Assembly: GCF_001704415.2 (NCBI RefSeq)
Contig: NW_017189517.1
Span: forward strand, 9,435,167-9,499,166
Origin: Capra hircus
Lineage: Eukaryota; Chordata; Mammalia; Artiodactyla; Bovidae
Direction of reading: 5' to 3'
DNA: 64,000 nt
The notes under the pieces were generated by a model. That model did no database searches. It was not told the origin of the DNA and saw only the letters and a program-made list of their open reading frames with translations. Of the stretch, positions 1 to 10,335 are shown one piece after another. Made by a program: the position numbers and the translations under genes. Numbering within the stretch: position 1 is the stretch's first letter; each line of letters opens with the position of its first letter.

Positions 1-724
1 TTTCCAGTTGTGTTAGGGGAATCTGGTGAAAACTTGCAGTAACTAGAACCACATTTTGATTCTTCACAGGTTACTCAATGCCCCTTTGAGGTGGTTGGCT
101 GGCCAGGAAACCTAGGGTTGAGATTGGCCCTTGGCAATGACAGTTTGGGGTCCTCTCCCCTTTCCCTGCTTTTCCAGATGTGCTCTCAAGAGTCTCCCTT
201 TCTCAGATGGCAGCATGGTCTCCATCAGTTGGGCTGCACCCATATGCTCTGGGGCTTCATCTTCCCTGAGCCCCACAGCTCCAGCCCACATCTTGCCTGC
301 TGTCTTCCTCTCCAGACCTCCTGAGTCTCATGAAAACCCAATTCCCCTTTGATCTGGTGGCTGGTGGACTTCCCCTCAAAACTTCCAAGCCACTTCTGGG
401 AAGTCTTCAGAGCCTCCTTCACCCTCCCTAAGTCTCATCCAGACTAGGTGGGGGTTCCTGCTCTCTGCTTCCTGAAGGCTATGGACCTCCCACCAGGGAC
501 TGTCATTGTCCCATCGCTTGACCATTTCCTGGGCAGGACAGAGAGTTCTCAAAAGGCTGCGGTTCTTCTCCCTGCTTCTGGGGCCTAGCACAGAGTGGAC
601 TGTCAGTAAATAGTCCTTCATCGAATCCAGGAATGCATGCAGGAACACATATCACTGTGGGACATTTGGGAAGTGTAGTGTTTTGAGACTAGCTGTTGAA
701 CAAGGGGTGGTATTTGTATTCCCT
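1..724. other. No gene recognised; possible L2 end
   Basis: I see no coding or RNA gene here. Around 500-625 the text (a 'cctagcacagagtgg' phrase followed by a spaced 'cagtaaatag') resembles the 3' end of an ancient L2 LINE. The match is too diverged to delimit. Confidence 0.35.
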
Positions 725-948
725 TGTGTGCATGCTAGGTTGCTTCAGTCATGTCCAACTCTTAATGATCCCATGGACTGTAGCCTGCCAGGCTCCTCTG
801 TCCATGGGATTCTCCAGGTAAGAATATTGGAGAGGGTTGCCATGCCCTCCTCCAGGGCATCTTCTGGACACAGGCATTGAACCCACATCTCTTAAGTCTC
901 CTGCATTGGCAGGTGGGATCTTTACCACTAGAGCCACCTGGGAAGCCC
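725..948 (-). mobile_element. Bov-tA SINE
   Basis: This is a tRNA-derived ruminant SINE in reverse orientation. Its 3' body is at the left (tcagtcatgtccaact, ccaggctcctctgtccatgg). The tRNA-like head is at the right, ending in 'gccacctgggaagccc', the complement of the usual 'gggcttccctggtggc' start. A short direct repeat (cccttgt) at both edges may be the target-site duplication. Confidence 0.92.
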
Positions 949-1561
949 TTGTATTTCCTTAGCACTGGTCATCTTTCTGTAATCCCACTTGCTTGTCTCG
1001 CTCCTCCAAGAGATGACTCTGAATTCTGTGATGGAGGATTTTCTTCACCTTGTACTACACCACCTGGACAATGATGCTTAATAAATATTTGATGAATGAA
1101 TGAATGAACAGGAGTAGGAGTTAGACACAGAGGACCCCACACAGCAGTGCCACAATCACACTCAGTGAAGCCTTGCTGTGTGTTCACGTCAATGCCTCAG
1201 ACTTTTAGCATTAATTGCAAACTGTCCAATCTCTGGGGCTTAACCCCAAGCAGCCTGAAGTCTCGAAGCTCAGCAAAGACACTGGCAGCCCACCTCATTG
1301 CCCATGACCCACTCTGACTGGAACATTTGCTGGGAAATTTAAACCTAAGCACCAAAATCTTAGGTCTTAAAGCTAACATTGGAAGTGAGAGTGGGGATTG
1401 GATTTTTTGTTCATTTTATTTTTATTTGTTTATTTATATTTATTTATCATTTATTTTTATTTCATCATCGAATTCCATGTTTCTGAAGCCTGGTGACTTT
1501 TCACACCTGGAGTTTGACAATCTCTGTTTTTATCTAGCAAACTGGCTTAATTTCAGTCCCT
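949..1561. other. Unassigned; L2-type tip and TTTAT tract
   Basis: No gene is visible. At 1072-1105 'cttaataaatatttgatgaatgaatgaatg' type sequence (here paraphrased) looks like the 3' tip of an L2 element. At about 1405-1460 there is a TTTAT-rich low-complexity run. Confidence 0.4.
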
Positions 1562-1588
1562 TTGCTTCTCAGCCTTTTGGCTGAGATC
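1562..1588 (+). pseudogene. U2 snRNA 5'-end fragment
   Basis: These 27 bases match the first part of U2 spliceosomal snRNA (positions about 2-28) at 24 of 27 bases by eye. The core 'gccttttggct' is intact and all three differences are transitions. The match stops abruptly and a Bov-tA SINE follows directly, so this is a processed fragment and not an expressed U2 gene. No snRNA promoter is visible. A coincidental diverged SINE head is possible, but the normal Bov-tA head (see the copy at 3949) does not contain this sequence. Confidence 0.6.
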
Positions 1589-1762
1589 GCAGACAGTAAA
1601 GCGTCTGTCTACGATGTGGGAGACTCGGGTTCGATCCCTGGGTTGGGAAGATTCCTTGGAGAAGGAAATGGCATGCCTGGAAAATCCCATGGACAGAGGA
1701 GCCTGGTAGGCTACAGTCCATGGGGTCACAAAGAGTCGGACACGACTGAACGACTTCACATT
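1589..1762 (+). mobile_element. Bov-tA SINE with replaced head
   Basis: A forward Bov-tA starts inside its tRNA-like head (agtaaagcgtctg, gggttcgatccctgggttgg). It runs through the body (ggagcctggtaggctacag) to 'gagtcggacacgactgaacg'. The usual first 25 or so bases are missing and the U2-like fragment occupies their place. About 20 bases of the middle (caacccactccagtattctt) are deleted. Confidence 0.88.
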
Positions 1763-1974
1763 CATGTTCATGGAGGATTTAAGAAAGTCATGCTCCAAGG
1801 ACAGATTGCTAAGAGGCTGGGAGTTTGGCCCAGAGAACAAAAATGAGGAGCAAATGGAAAGTTATAACTCTGGCAGGTCTCAGGGACTTCTGTGTTTGCA
1901 GAAGGTAAATTGGGGACAGGAGAGCAAAGTGGTTAGTGGCAAAGCTTCAGAATTTATACACATCGAGGTCCTTA

Positions 1975-2165
1975 CTTTGACATGTACAGTTTGTGTGTCT
2001 TTGGGCAAATAAAGAAACTTCTCAGTGCCTTGATTCCTTTATATGTAAATTGTAAATGATGATAAAACCTGCTTCACAGAGTTGTATTATTGGTGAATTC
2101 AAATAGTGCATGTAAATAACTTAGCACATGGTCTAAGTGTACAATAAAGCTAGCTATCATTATCT
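1975..2165 (+). mobile_element. MIR SINE remnant
   Basis: This is an old, diverged MIR. It shows the recognisable series 'tttgggcaaat', 'ctcagtgccttgattcc', 'gtaaattgtaaatgatgat', 'acttagcacatggt' and an 'aataaagctagctatcatt' end. Confidence 0.75.
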
Positions 2166-3684
2166 TAGAATGAAAATCCTTATGTTACAATGAGGTCAGC
2201 CTTGTGCAATCAGGCTCTGTGGCTTGGAGAGGCTGACAAGGTCTCTTAGAACAGGCTTAATTTTTCTATTGCTGTCTGCTCCACATTCTGCCAAAGGGAG
2301 AAGTGTAAGATTACATAATAGATTTGAGAATAGCCAGGGAAGAAAGATTTGTAAAATCTTACTGAAACATAGAAACCTATAAGTCCATCTTTAAATAAAT
2401 AAGTAAACAAGGAGAAGGAAAATCTTCTTCTTGCATAAAAAATCAGCTAATAAATGTTTAAGGGATGACTGAATTAGAAAAAAAAATCACCATTTGGCAA
2501 CCGTCATAGTAATAATTAATTTAGCAAGAAACATCAATGGACGCTAAAATTAGTGGGTGAAAGTTGATGAGGAGTGGGATATTGACATAGTCTCAGAGTA
2601 CCTCCCCTCCCCACAGAATACTTATTAATTACAAAGGGAATAATTTTACTGTGCAGAAGGCTGGCAAATCCTGCCACCTTAATGAAGTGATCAAAGTGAA
2701 CAGCCTTAGTAATGGGACAAATTGAAATCATGGGCCACCTGATAGGAGGCAATGAGAACATAGCATCGCTTCTATGCTATGCCTGCAAAAGATGAAGAAC
2801 TGGAATCTAATCATGAGGAAACCTCAGATAAACTGAAACTAAGGGACACTATAAAAGGACGGGTGTGTAGTCTTCAAAAATGTCAAGATCATGAAAAACA
2901 AGGAAGAACTGAGGAACCATTCCAGACTGAAGGAGACTGAAAAGACAAGGAAATTAAATGCTACTCATGATCTTGGATTGGATCCCTTTGCTATAAAGGA
3001 CATTCATTGTTGGTGACTATGGAGAAACTTGGGGTTTAGGGATTAGATGGTAGTGGTGCATCAGCGTTAACCTCCTGAGTTGAATGATTGTATTGTGGTT
3101 ATATAGGAGAATGTCCCTCTTTGTAGGAAAATACACCAAAGCATTCAGGGGTGATAAGCACCTGGTTGACAGCTGACCATCAAATTAATGACAAGTATGT
3201 GTATGCGTTTATTTGCTCTTAAGATCAGTATGTTTTGGTACATTTAGAGTTGAAAGTTGTTGAAATAAAATAGAAAAATTCAGAACAAAACCACAAAAGC
3301 AGGAATTTTGCTTGCTTTTGTTTGCAGGGCTGAAAGAGTGCTTTGTGCAAGGTGGGCACTCTCTGAAGACTTGTTGAATGAATGAATGTGGTTCTAAATT
3401 TGTAGGGCAAAAAAGTAAATACTCAGGGAAATTATTTCCTTTTTTTCTCCCCTAAAAGCCTCAATTTGTTTTTCTCCCTACAGGAGACCATGCTTATAAC
3501 TCTAGGCCAACCTGATTATGGAGACTGCTCTGTGGGAAGCTGCAAAATGCCTTGCAATGATGACAGATGGTTCTGCCCAGAGGCCTATGTTACGGGAGAT
3601 TCTCAAGCTTTCCTTCTAAAGTTGCCTTAGCTCTTTACATGGATCTGGCTTTGCCGCACAGGTGGGGTGGTGAAGTGTGTGGTA
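2166..3684. other. Unassigned, with an old repeat at about 2790-3180
   Basis: No gene is recognised. From about 2790 to 3180 phrases such as 'cagactgaaggagactgaaaag' and 'gatcttggattggatccc' resemble the 3' region of an old L1 or MER element. I cannot name the family. The rest looks unique. Confidence 0.4.
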
Positions 3685-3850
3685 ACTGGAGCCAAACTGC
3701 CCATGTTGGTTTGAACCATGGCTCTACCACTCACCGATGTGTGATCTTGGACAAGCTACTTAACCTCTGACTCTTGGTTTCCTCATTTATAAAATAGAAA
3801 TAAGAAAAATACTGATATTACAAGGTTGTTGTGAGGATTAAGCCAGTATA
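3685..3850 (+). mobile_element. MIR SINE remnant
   Basis: The phrases 'ggtttgaaccatggctctacc', 'gtgatcttggacaagctact', 'ggtttcctcatttataaaat' and 'ggttgttgtgaggattaa' appear in canonical MIR order. Confidence 0.85.
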
Positions 3851-3948
3851 TATACAGAGAGAGAGAGCGCGCACACTCTAGAAATGTTTGCAATTACTCC
3901 ACTTCACTGGGAGCTTGTTAAAGCTCAGCCTTGGGCAAAAATTTAGGT

Positions 3949-4158
3949 CTTCCTTGGTGGCTCAGACGGTAAAGCGTCTGCCTACAATGCGGGAGACCTG
4001 GGCTCGATCCCTGGGTTGGGAAGATCCTCTGAAGAAGGAAATGGTAACCCACTCCAGTACTCTTGCCTGGAAAAATCCATGGATGGAGGAGCATGGTAGG
4101 CTACAGTCCATGGGTTGCAAAGAGTCGGACACGACTGAGCGATTTCACTTTCACTTTG
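3949..4158 (+). mobile_element. Bov-tA SINE
   Basis: A complete forward Bov-tA: tRNA-like head (cttccttggtggctcagacg, then gggctcgatccctgggttgg as B-box region), body and a TTTCAC tail. It serves as the internal reference for the altered copy at 1562-1762. Confidence 0.95.
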
Positions 4159-4589
4159 GGCATAATTTACCTCAGTGTTCCCTCAGACTGCCTCGGCTCT
4201 TCCATCATCAATGTGTCCTGCTTACCTGGATTTCAGGGGCCAAGTCCAAAGGAAGGGACATTTGAATTACATCTTGAAGGACAAGTAAAAGTTCACTAGA
4301 TGGAAAAAGAAGGCATTGGAGCACCATTCAGAGTTCCCAAGGATCCCAAGTCTCACAGGCAAACTATCCCTGGCCCCTGGGGGCCCATCCTTGGGCTGAA
4401 AGTCATTTACCAAGAATGGACTGTGTTGTCATTTCTATTTACTCGCTGCTCTGGCACAGTGTGTGGTTGGCAGTTTGATATGACTTAAAATAGCCCTTTG
4501 AAAGCTTTCAGAAGCCAAACTAATGAAGTGACTCATAGAGACAGCAGAATGAGGTAGGCATGAGCAGGGACTGCCTGCGATGGATCTTG

Positions 4590-4945
4590 GCGATACCATT
4601 TCCGGCTGTGGAACTGTGTGCAAGTTCCTCACTTCTCTGTGCTCTGGTGTCTTCGTCTCTGAAATAGGGATAAGATGGGAATAGTATCTGCCTCATGGGT
4701 TTGTTGTATCGTCACACTAGGGAGGTTGGTAGGTGGCGGGGGGAGAGGAAGAAGAAACACTTCCCTGACCAGGAATCAAACCTGGACCGTGGCGGTGAGA
4801 GTGCCGAATCCTAACCACTAGACTAAGGGGTTGCTAGGAAGAGGAAATGTGTCCATATTTGTAAAGTACTTAGAACAGTGACTGGTACAGTGTATGTGCT
4901 ATGTAAGTGTCTGTTAAGTAGTACATAAATAAATGATGACAACAC
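4590..4945 (+). mobile_element. MIR split by a tRNA insertion
   Basis: MIR phrases run on both sides of a 78-bp insertion. On the left are 'gtgtgcaagttcctcactt' and 'ctgaaatagggataa'. On the right are 'gtaaagtacttagaacagtg' and a 'gtctgttaagtag' end. The two parts (about 4590-4745 and 4848-4945) are consecutive in the MIR consensus, so the tRNA-like sequence is younger than the MIR. Confidence 0.8.
4758..4835 (-). pseudogene. tRNA-Glu (CTC) retropseudogene
   Basis: The reverse complement of 4761-4832 is a 72-nt tRNA-Glu sequence. D-arm/A-box region 'agtctagtggttagg', anticodon loop with CTC (CTCTCAC), T-arm/B-box 'ggtttgattcc' and 3' acceptor strand TCAGGGAA are all recognisable. The 5' acceptor strand (AACCCCT) no longer pairs with the 3' strand, so folding would be defective. 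Directly repeated 12-mers flank it (4746-4757 and 4836-4847, one mismatch), which shows that it arrived by retroposition. A tRNA gene finder might still call a tRNA-Glu-CUC. I judge it a pseudogene. Confidence 0.82.
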
Positions 4946-5639
4946 TCAGTATGGAAACAGAAGATGAGAGGCACTATCCATGTAAACAAACATTAATAGT
5001 GATAAATTAGTAATACCCTGTAGACGAAACTGCAGATGTCTTCACTGTCTTCCCCCCGACTTGGTGCACAGTCTGGGGGTGGGGATGGGAGATAAAACCT
5101 CTCTCATTACCAAGAAGACACAATTATTTTTAAGTAAATTATTAGTCACATATTACAGTTCTAAGAAAGCTAAATCAAGGGGAGAAACATGTCTTTATTG
5201 CTGCTATTATTGCTTGCAAAGTGAAGATGCATCTGTGCGAATAGGTTTTGGTGACTAATCCACTCATTTTTACCTCTTTGTAAGTAGCGGTTTGGAAACC
5301 CTATCATGGCAAAGAGAAAAATCACTTTTTTTTTAATGAAAAGATCAAAGTGAAAGGAACAAAAAATTAAATAAAAGCACTGTATTTTTACCACCATCAT
5401 TACATTTTAGGAGGAGGAAAAACGTTTTCTTTTTTTTTATATGAAACTTTCAGTATTTTATTCATTTTCATAGTTTTACAGTATTAGTAAAAAAAAATGG
5501 CCATTATAAATAAGTATAAAATGGAAGTTGATGAAAAAATAACCCCAAGTCTTTCTTGACTCCCACCCTCCCACCAAAAAACTAGCTAGTATATGGCAAA
5601 TATCCTTTTCACACATTATCTTTAGACATATATTCACTT
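4946..5639. other. Unassigned AT-rich sequence
   Basis: No gene or recognisable repeat. There are A/T-rich stretches around 5420-5520. Confidence 0.4.
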
Positions 5640-5775
5640 TGTAGTGGTGGATGGTTTAGTTGCTAAGTTGTGTCTGACTCTTGTGACCCCACGACTGTAG
5701 CCTGCCAGGCTGCTCTGTACATGGTGTTTTCTAGGCAAGATTACTGGAGTGGGTTGCCATTTCCTTCTCCAGGAA
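5640..5775 (-). mobile_element. Bov-tA SINE, 3' half
   Basis: Reverse Bov-tA body from 'gttgctaagttgtgtctgac' to 'ccatttccttctccagg'. The tRNA-like head is missing. Confidence 0.9.
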
Positions 5776-7039
5776 AAACGTTTTCCAGTAATCGTTAGGG
5801 CATGAATAAGCACCCATTTCATTTATTCGCCTATTCCAGAGTCAAGAAGCTGTGAATTCCAGCATGTGCATGAGTGTGGTGTCGGCCTTCTGAAGCCACT
5901 TGACGAGGTCCTGCAGTTTGGTTTGGGCCCTGCCAAGTCAATGCAGACTGGGAGTCACCGTAGGAAGCACAGCAGGGTGGGCTGGAACGGATGAGTTGAC
6001 TGGTAGCTTTGGCACAGCTTTCCTGGAACACTGGGTTGCCTGAGGAATTCCATGCGGAGTAACTGGGGCAATCAGGAAGACTCTGAAAGTCAAGCTTCGT
6101 GGGCACATGCCAAAGCGCACCCACGAATGGGTGAGCTCTGCTTGCAGCCTTTTGCAGATAACACCGAAAAGCAGAACTCTTGGGAGAGTTTTCTTTCCAA
6201 AGCTGGCAGAGATATAGCTGGTACCAAGTGTTCTGCCCATAAAAATGATAAAGTGTCAGTTACTGTCAGTCCTTTGCTAAGAGCAACAGCTGGGGCCTCC
6301 GCGCTGGCAGAGGGGGGTGAATTGTATAATCAAGCTGAGCCTAACTCTCAGGAGCATGACGATAAGCAGCTTTCAATACTCTGGCTTGTAAGGATGTGTG
6401 CCTGCCACCCTGGGACACCCTTCCCTGCCCACCTCCCCCCCGCCCCGACTAGGACTCCACACCCCACATGGAATCCACATACTTTTGGTGTCCACAAGGC
6501 TTGTGCAATCAACTTTGTACTTTATGGACACATTTGTCTAGCTCAGTTTTTATTGTGATAACAGTAAGTACTGTGTCACAAGAACCAAGTTCACCCAGTT
6601 ACACGTAAGTGAGTGGCTCTTGCTTCTGTGGTGTCAGCTTCACAGGGAGTGAACATTCACAGCTCTCACGTGAGAAGGCTGTGACCAAGAGTACACTGAA
6701 AGCCGAGTATGAAGGGTGATGGTTGTTATTACTTAGTAGGTCCACAGTAAGAACTAACCAGTAAAGACTCATATATCTCAGCATGTTGAAGTAATGTCAC
6801 CTCAAATAGTCCTGAGGCTACAGTAAGTCCGTGTCATCTTAATAGTCCCAAATAATATTTTAATCAATTCAATCCATTTGACAGTCAGCTTGTAGTAACT
6901 ATCGCTTTTTTCCTTCCCTTCGCCATTGCCCCTTTAAGAAGACTGTCTGTATCTCCTTCTGGCATTTCTTAACCCTGCTCCTTAATCCCTTGTGATTTGG
7001 CTCCTGCCCTCACTCTACTCAAAGTGCAGTGTGTTAGTT
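5776..7039. other. Unassigned, with a 168-codon orphan frame
   Basis: The frame 6052-6558 (+) is open for 168 codons and starts just after two in-frame stops. Minus-strand frames overlap it. The predicted product has no domain, signal peptide or membrane pattern that I recognise, and its C-terminal third is proline-rich low complexity. I do not support it as a gene. No repeat family is recognised in the rest. Confidence 0.35.
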
Positions 7040-7440
7040 CTCAATCACCGCATCACAAATTAGCCCAAAGTTTAATGACTTAAGACAACATACATTTATT
7101 CTCTCACAGTTTCTGTGGTTTGGGAAATTGGCATGGTATAACTGGAGCCTCTGGCTCAGGGTCTCCGGATCTGCACTCTTCTGGAAGCTTGACTGGGGAA
7201 GGATTCAATTTCAAGTTCAGTCATGTGATTGTTGGCAGGATGCAATTCTTCATGGACTTGGAATTAATGAGGGCCTCAGTTTTTTTGCTGGCTGTTGGCC
7301 GGAGGCCACCCCCAGTTCCCTGGCCCGTGGGCCACTCCACAGAGCTGCTCGTAACATGGCAGTTGGATACATCAGCCTGAGCAAGTGAGAGAGGAAGAGA
7401 GAGAAAGAATGTCAGTAAAATGAAAGTCACAGTCTTTTTA
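7040..7440. repeat. Ancient interspersed repeat, family uncertain
   Basis: The phrases 'gtgtgttagttctcaatcac', 'tttattctctcacagtttct' and 'gtgagagaggaagagagag' resemble a widespread old mammalian repeat (compare '..cagaaatttattctctcacagttct..' sequences). I cannot assign it to a class by eye. Confidence 0.45.
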
Positions 7441-7469
7441 AACTTAATCTTAGAAGTCATATCCCATCA

Positions 7470-7678
7470 TGTGTGCATGCTAAGTCACTTCACTCTTTGC
7501 AGCCCAATGGACTGTGGCCCACCAGGCTCCTCTGTCCATGGGATTATCCAGGCAAGAATACTGGAGTGGGTTGCCCTGCCCTCCAAGGAAGCTTCCTGAC
7601 CCAGGGATCGAACCCACGTCCTTATGTCTCTTGCATTGGCAAGTGGGTTCTTTACCACTAGCGCCACCTGGGAAGCTG
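7470..7678 (-). mobile_element. Bov-tA SINE with perfect TSD
   Basis: Full reverse Bov-tA, head at the right (ttctttaccactagcgccac). The 12-mer catatcccatca occurs immediately on both sides (7458-7469 and 7679-7690), so both insertion boundaries are exact. Confidence 0.96.
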
Positions 7679-8233
7679 CATATCCCATCACTTTCATTGT
7701 ATTTTGTTTGTTCAAAGGTATTCTATTCACTAGAAACAAGTCACTCGGTCTAACCCATGGAAAAAGGGAACGGCTTACACAAGGGCATGAAATCCTGGAG
7801 GCAGAGATCACTGGGGTCATCTTAGAAGTCTGTCTACTATATGGAGATCACTTGAGACTTCATTGGCAAATGCAATGAACTCTTAGTAGGCTTCATCCTC
7901 TCCAGCCTTTCCGAAGCCACTCATTCTTGCAATAACCCCAGCTTGAAATGCTCTCTTCACCGCAACTGCATGCCACTTTATCTTCCCACCTCTCTATCAC
8001 TCCTTTCTTGTTTCCGTCTCTCTTCCTCTCCCTCCTCCTGCCCACTAAATACATGGCCTAAATCAAAGTAAGGACACTAACAAAAATTTGTAGACTGACA
8101 GGGTAAGTACGGAGCCTCCCAAGGGTCAGTCCTTGACTCATACCTACCTCTTCCCTTTCCTGCCATGACAGTCCCCTCCCATCTCCCACCTCAGTTATCA
8201 CCTTTATAGACATACTTCTGAAATCTTGATCTA

Positions 8234-8316
8234 TTGGGTTGGTGAAAAAGTTCATTCGGCTTTTTCTGTTACGTTATTGTATGGAAAAAGTTGAAGAAAT
8301 TTATTGGCCAACCCAG
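8234..8316. mobile_element. Mariner-type MITE (palindromic)
   Basis: An 83-bp imperfect palindrome. The left arm begins TTGGGTTGG and the right arm ends CCAACCCAG, with TA dinucleotides on both sides, as expected for a Tc1/mariner target duplication. The internal phrase 'aaaagttcattcggcttttt' belongs to the same family as the better preserved copy at 26421-26500. There is no transposase coding capacity. Confidence 0.85.
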
Positions 8317-8439
8317 TACAACTTTGGTGCTTTTCCTGAGTCTCACTGCTGACTGACTGCCATGAGACAACGCAAAGGATGGTGGGCTGGGACCTCAAAA
8401 TTGGCTTACCTTTTCCCATCTTTTCCCACCAAAGCCTGC

Positions 8440-9560
8440 TAGCACCACCACAATTCCCAATTTCTGGCACTACCATTTACCCAGTCACCCAGACCTAAAA
8501 CGTCAGCATTATATATGATTCCTCTTTTCCCTCCACCTGTCACATCCAATGAATTACTGCTGCTGCTGCTGCTGCTGCTAAGTCGCTTCAGTCATGTCCG
8601 ACTCTGTGCGACCCCATAGACGGCAGCCCACCAGGCTCCCCCGTCCCTGGAATTCTCCAGGCAAGAATGCTGGAGCGGGTTGCCATTTCCTTCTCCAATG
8701 CATGAAAGTGAAAAGTGAAAGTGAAGTCGCTCAATCGTGTCTGACTCTACAAGACCCCATGGATTGCAGCCCACCAGGCTCCTTCGTCCATCGGAGTTTC
8801 CAGGCAAGAGTACTGGAGTGGGTTGCCATTGCCTTCTCCAAATTAATTACTAGATTTTGTCTATTCTTAACCTTGCATCATCTGTTCTCTCTGCTTTGTC
8901 CCCGGAGACTGTAATTGGTCTCCCTGCCACTGGACTCTATCTTTTTTCATCTCTCCTATGCATTCCCTTCAAATGAATCTTCCTGGAGTACATCTCTGAT
9001 CATTCCACTTCTTGCTCACCCACCATCAATAGTTGCCCATTGTTTGGAGAATAAACGCCAACGTCCTTAGCTTGTCTCTCATTGAAGGCCTGATGTGATC
9101 TGGCGCTATCCTCGGTCCCTACTGATTTCATGTGCTGTTGTCCTCAATCACGTGGAGCCCCTATCTTCTCCTCCTAGAGCTCCCATGCTTTCCTGCCTCA
9201 GTGGTTTTGTTCCTACTCTTTGTTCCCTCAGCCTGAAATTCTCTTTTCCCACTCTTTTCTCCAATTCTCCACAGTCAGCTCCTACTTCTCCTCCATGGCC
9301 TGCCTCACAGGACACCGTCTGCCTGGAAGTTTCCCTGAGTGTTCCACACTCTCCAAAGTCTAGCCTGAAGTTTATACTTTCATTCTGAGACCTCCGAGGC
9401 TCCTTCACTTCTCTATCTTATGGCACTTTCCCTAGATATTTCTGTTCAAATGTACATTTTCCTACTACACTGGGAGCTTCTTGATGGTAGGGTACATGCT
9501 TGATCCTTTTTTGTCCTCTGCATCCCATAGTTTTATATATCTGTATCACCAATAGATTTT
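8440..9560 (+). mobile_element. Old L2-type LINE 3' region, split
   Basis: The sequence reads like L2 3' sequence: 'cctcagtggttttgttcc', 'ccctcagcctgaaattctc', 'cactgggagcttcttgatgg'. The part before 8558 and the part after 8852 appear continuous around the BOV-A2 insertion. The upstream part (before about 8985) may belong to a different old repeat. No open frame remains. Confidence 0.65.
8559..8844 (-). mobile_element. BOV-A2 dimeric SINE
   Basis: Two Bov-A monomers in tandem, reverse orientation, joined by the 'gcatgaaagtgaaaagtgaa' linker, with a CTG-repeat tail at the left (complement of the usual AGC tail). A short direct repeat aattact flanks it (8552-8558 and 8845-8851). Confidence 0.95.
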
Positions 9561-10124
9561 AAATGTTTTTGTAAAATCCCTATTGTATATGTATGCCCAT
9601 TTGCCACATGGTCACAGAAAAAGTGGGCAGATTCAGTTAATGCACTGCTATTGATTAAAGTGTAATTTTAGATTTTGATGACATCTTTTTATTTCTTTTT
9701 ATGTTCCTGATTATATCTGAATTTGCCTCAAAAGGGTAAACAATACATACTTCAACCCTAAGAAGTGATGTCCAGGTTTTCCTGTTGGAAATACTAAATT
9801 AATAAGTGTATTAGTCAAACAATTTCACTGGAAGACAATTGTAGTATTAAGCTCAATACAAATAGTCATCAGGCATCTGCAATAGATGATAGAGAGGTAA
9901 GCCCTAACTCTTTAGAAAAACTTTTCAGTGGGGAAATGGGAATATAGTACAAGACAACAAGTAATATAAATGCTGAGCCTCTTCCCTGCAGTGTCCAAAG
10001 ACTGCCACCATCAATTAAGTGCATAAACTCATTTGCTACAGTGTGGGAGAATCTCTAGGCAAGACTCAGTCACTTACAGAGGTAAGGGCATGGACTCCTA
10101 AGTTTCAGGTGGTTTACCTTAGAG
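9561..10124. other. Unassigned
   Basis: Moderately AT-rich sequence. I see no gene or repeat that I can name. Confidence 0.4.
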
Positions 10125-10298
10125 CAGTGGTTCTCAGTGTGGTGCCTGGACTAGCTAGCTTATGAACGATGCTAATTCTTGTGCCCCAACCTAGACCTAC
10201 TGAGTTGGAAACTCCACTGGCGGGTCTCAACAATCTGTGTCGCAATTAGCCTTCCCACCCAGGTGATTATGATGCACATTACAGTTTATGAAGCACTG
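10125..10298. mobile_element. MER5A-type hAT MITE
   Basis: It starts CAGTGGTTCTCA and ends near-complementarily (gtttatgaagcactg). The middle is 'actgagttggaaactccact', as in MER5 hAT-Charlie elements. Flanks share 'cttaga', compatible with a decayed 8-bp hAT target duplication. Confidence 0.75.
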
Positions 10299-10335
10299 AC
10301 TTAGAACACTACTCAGTCTCTCCAAGTTCTTCCAG

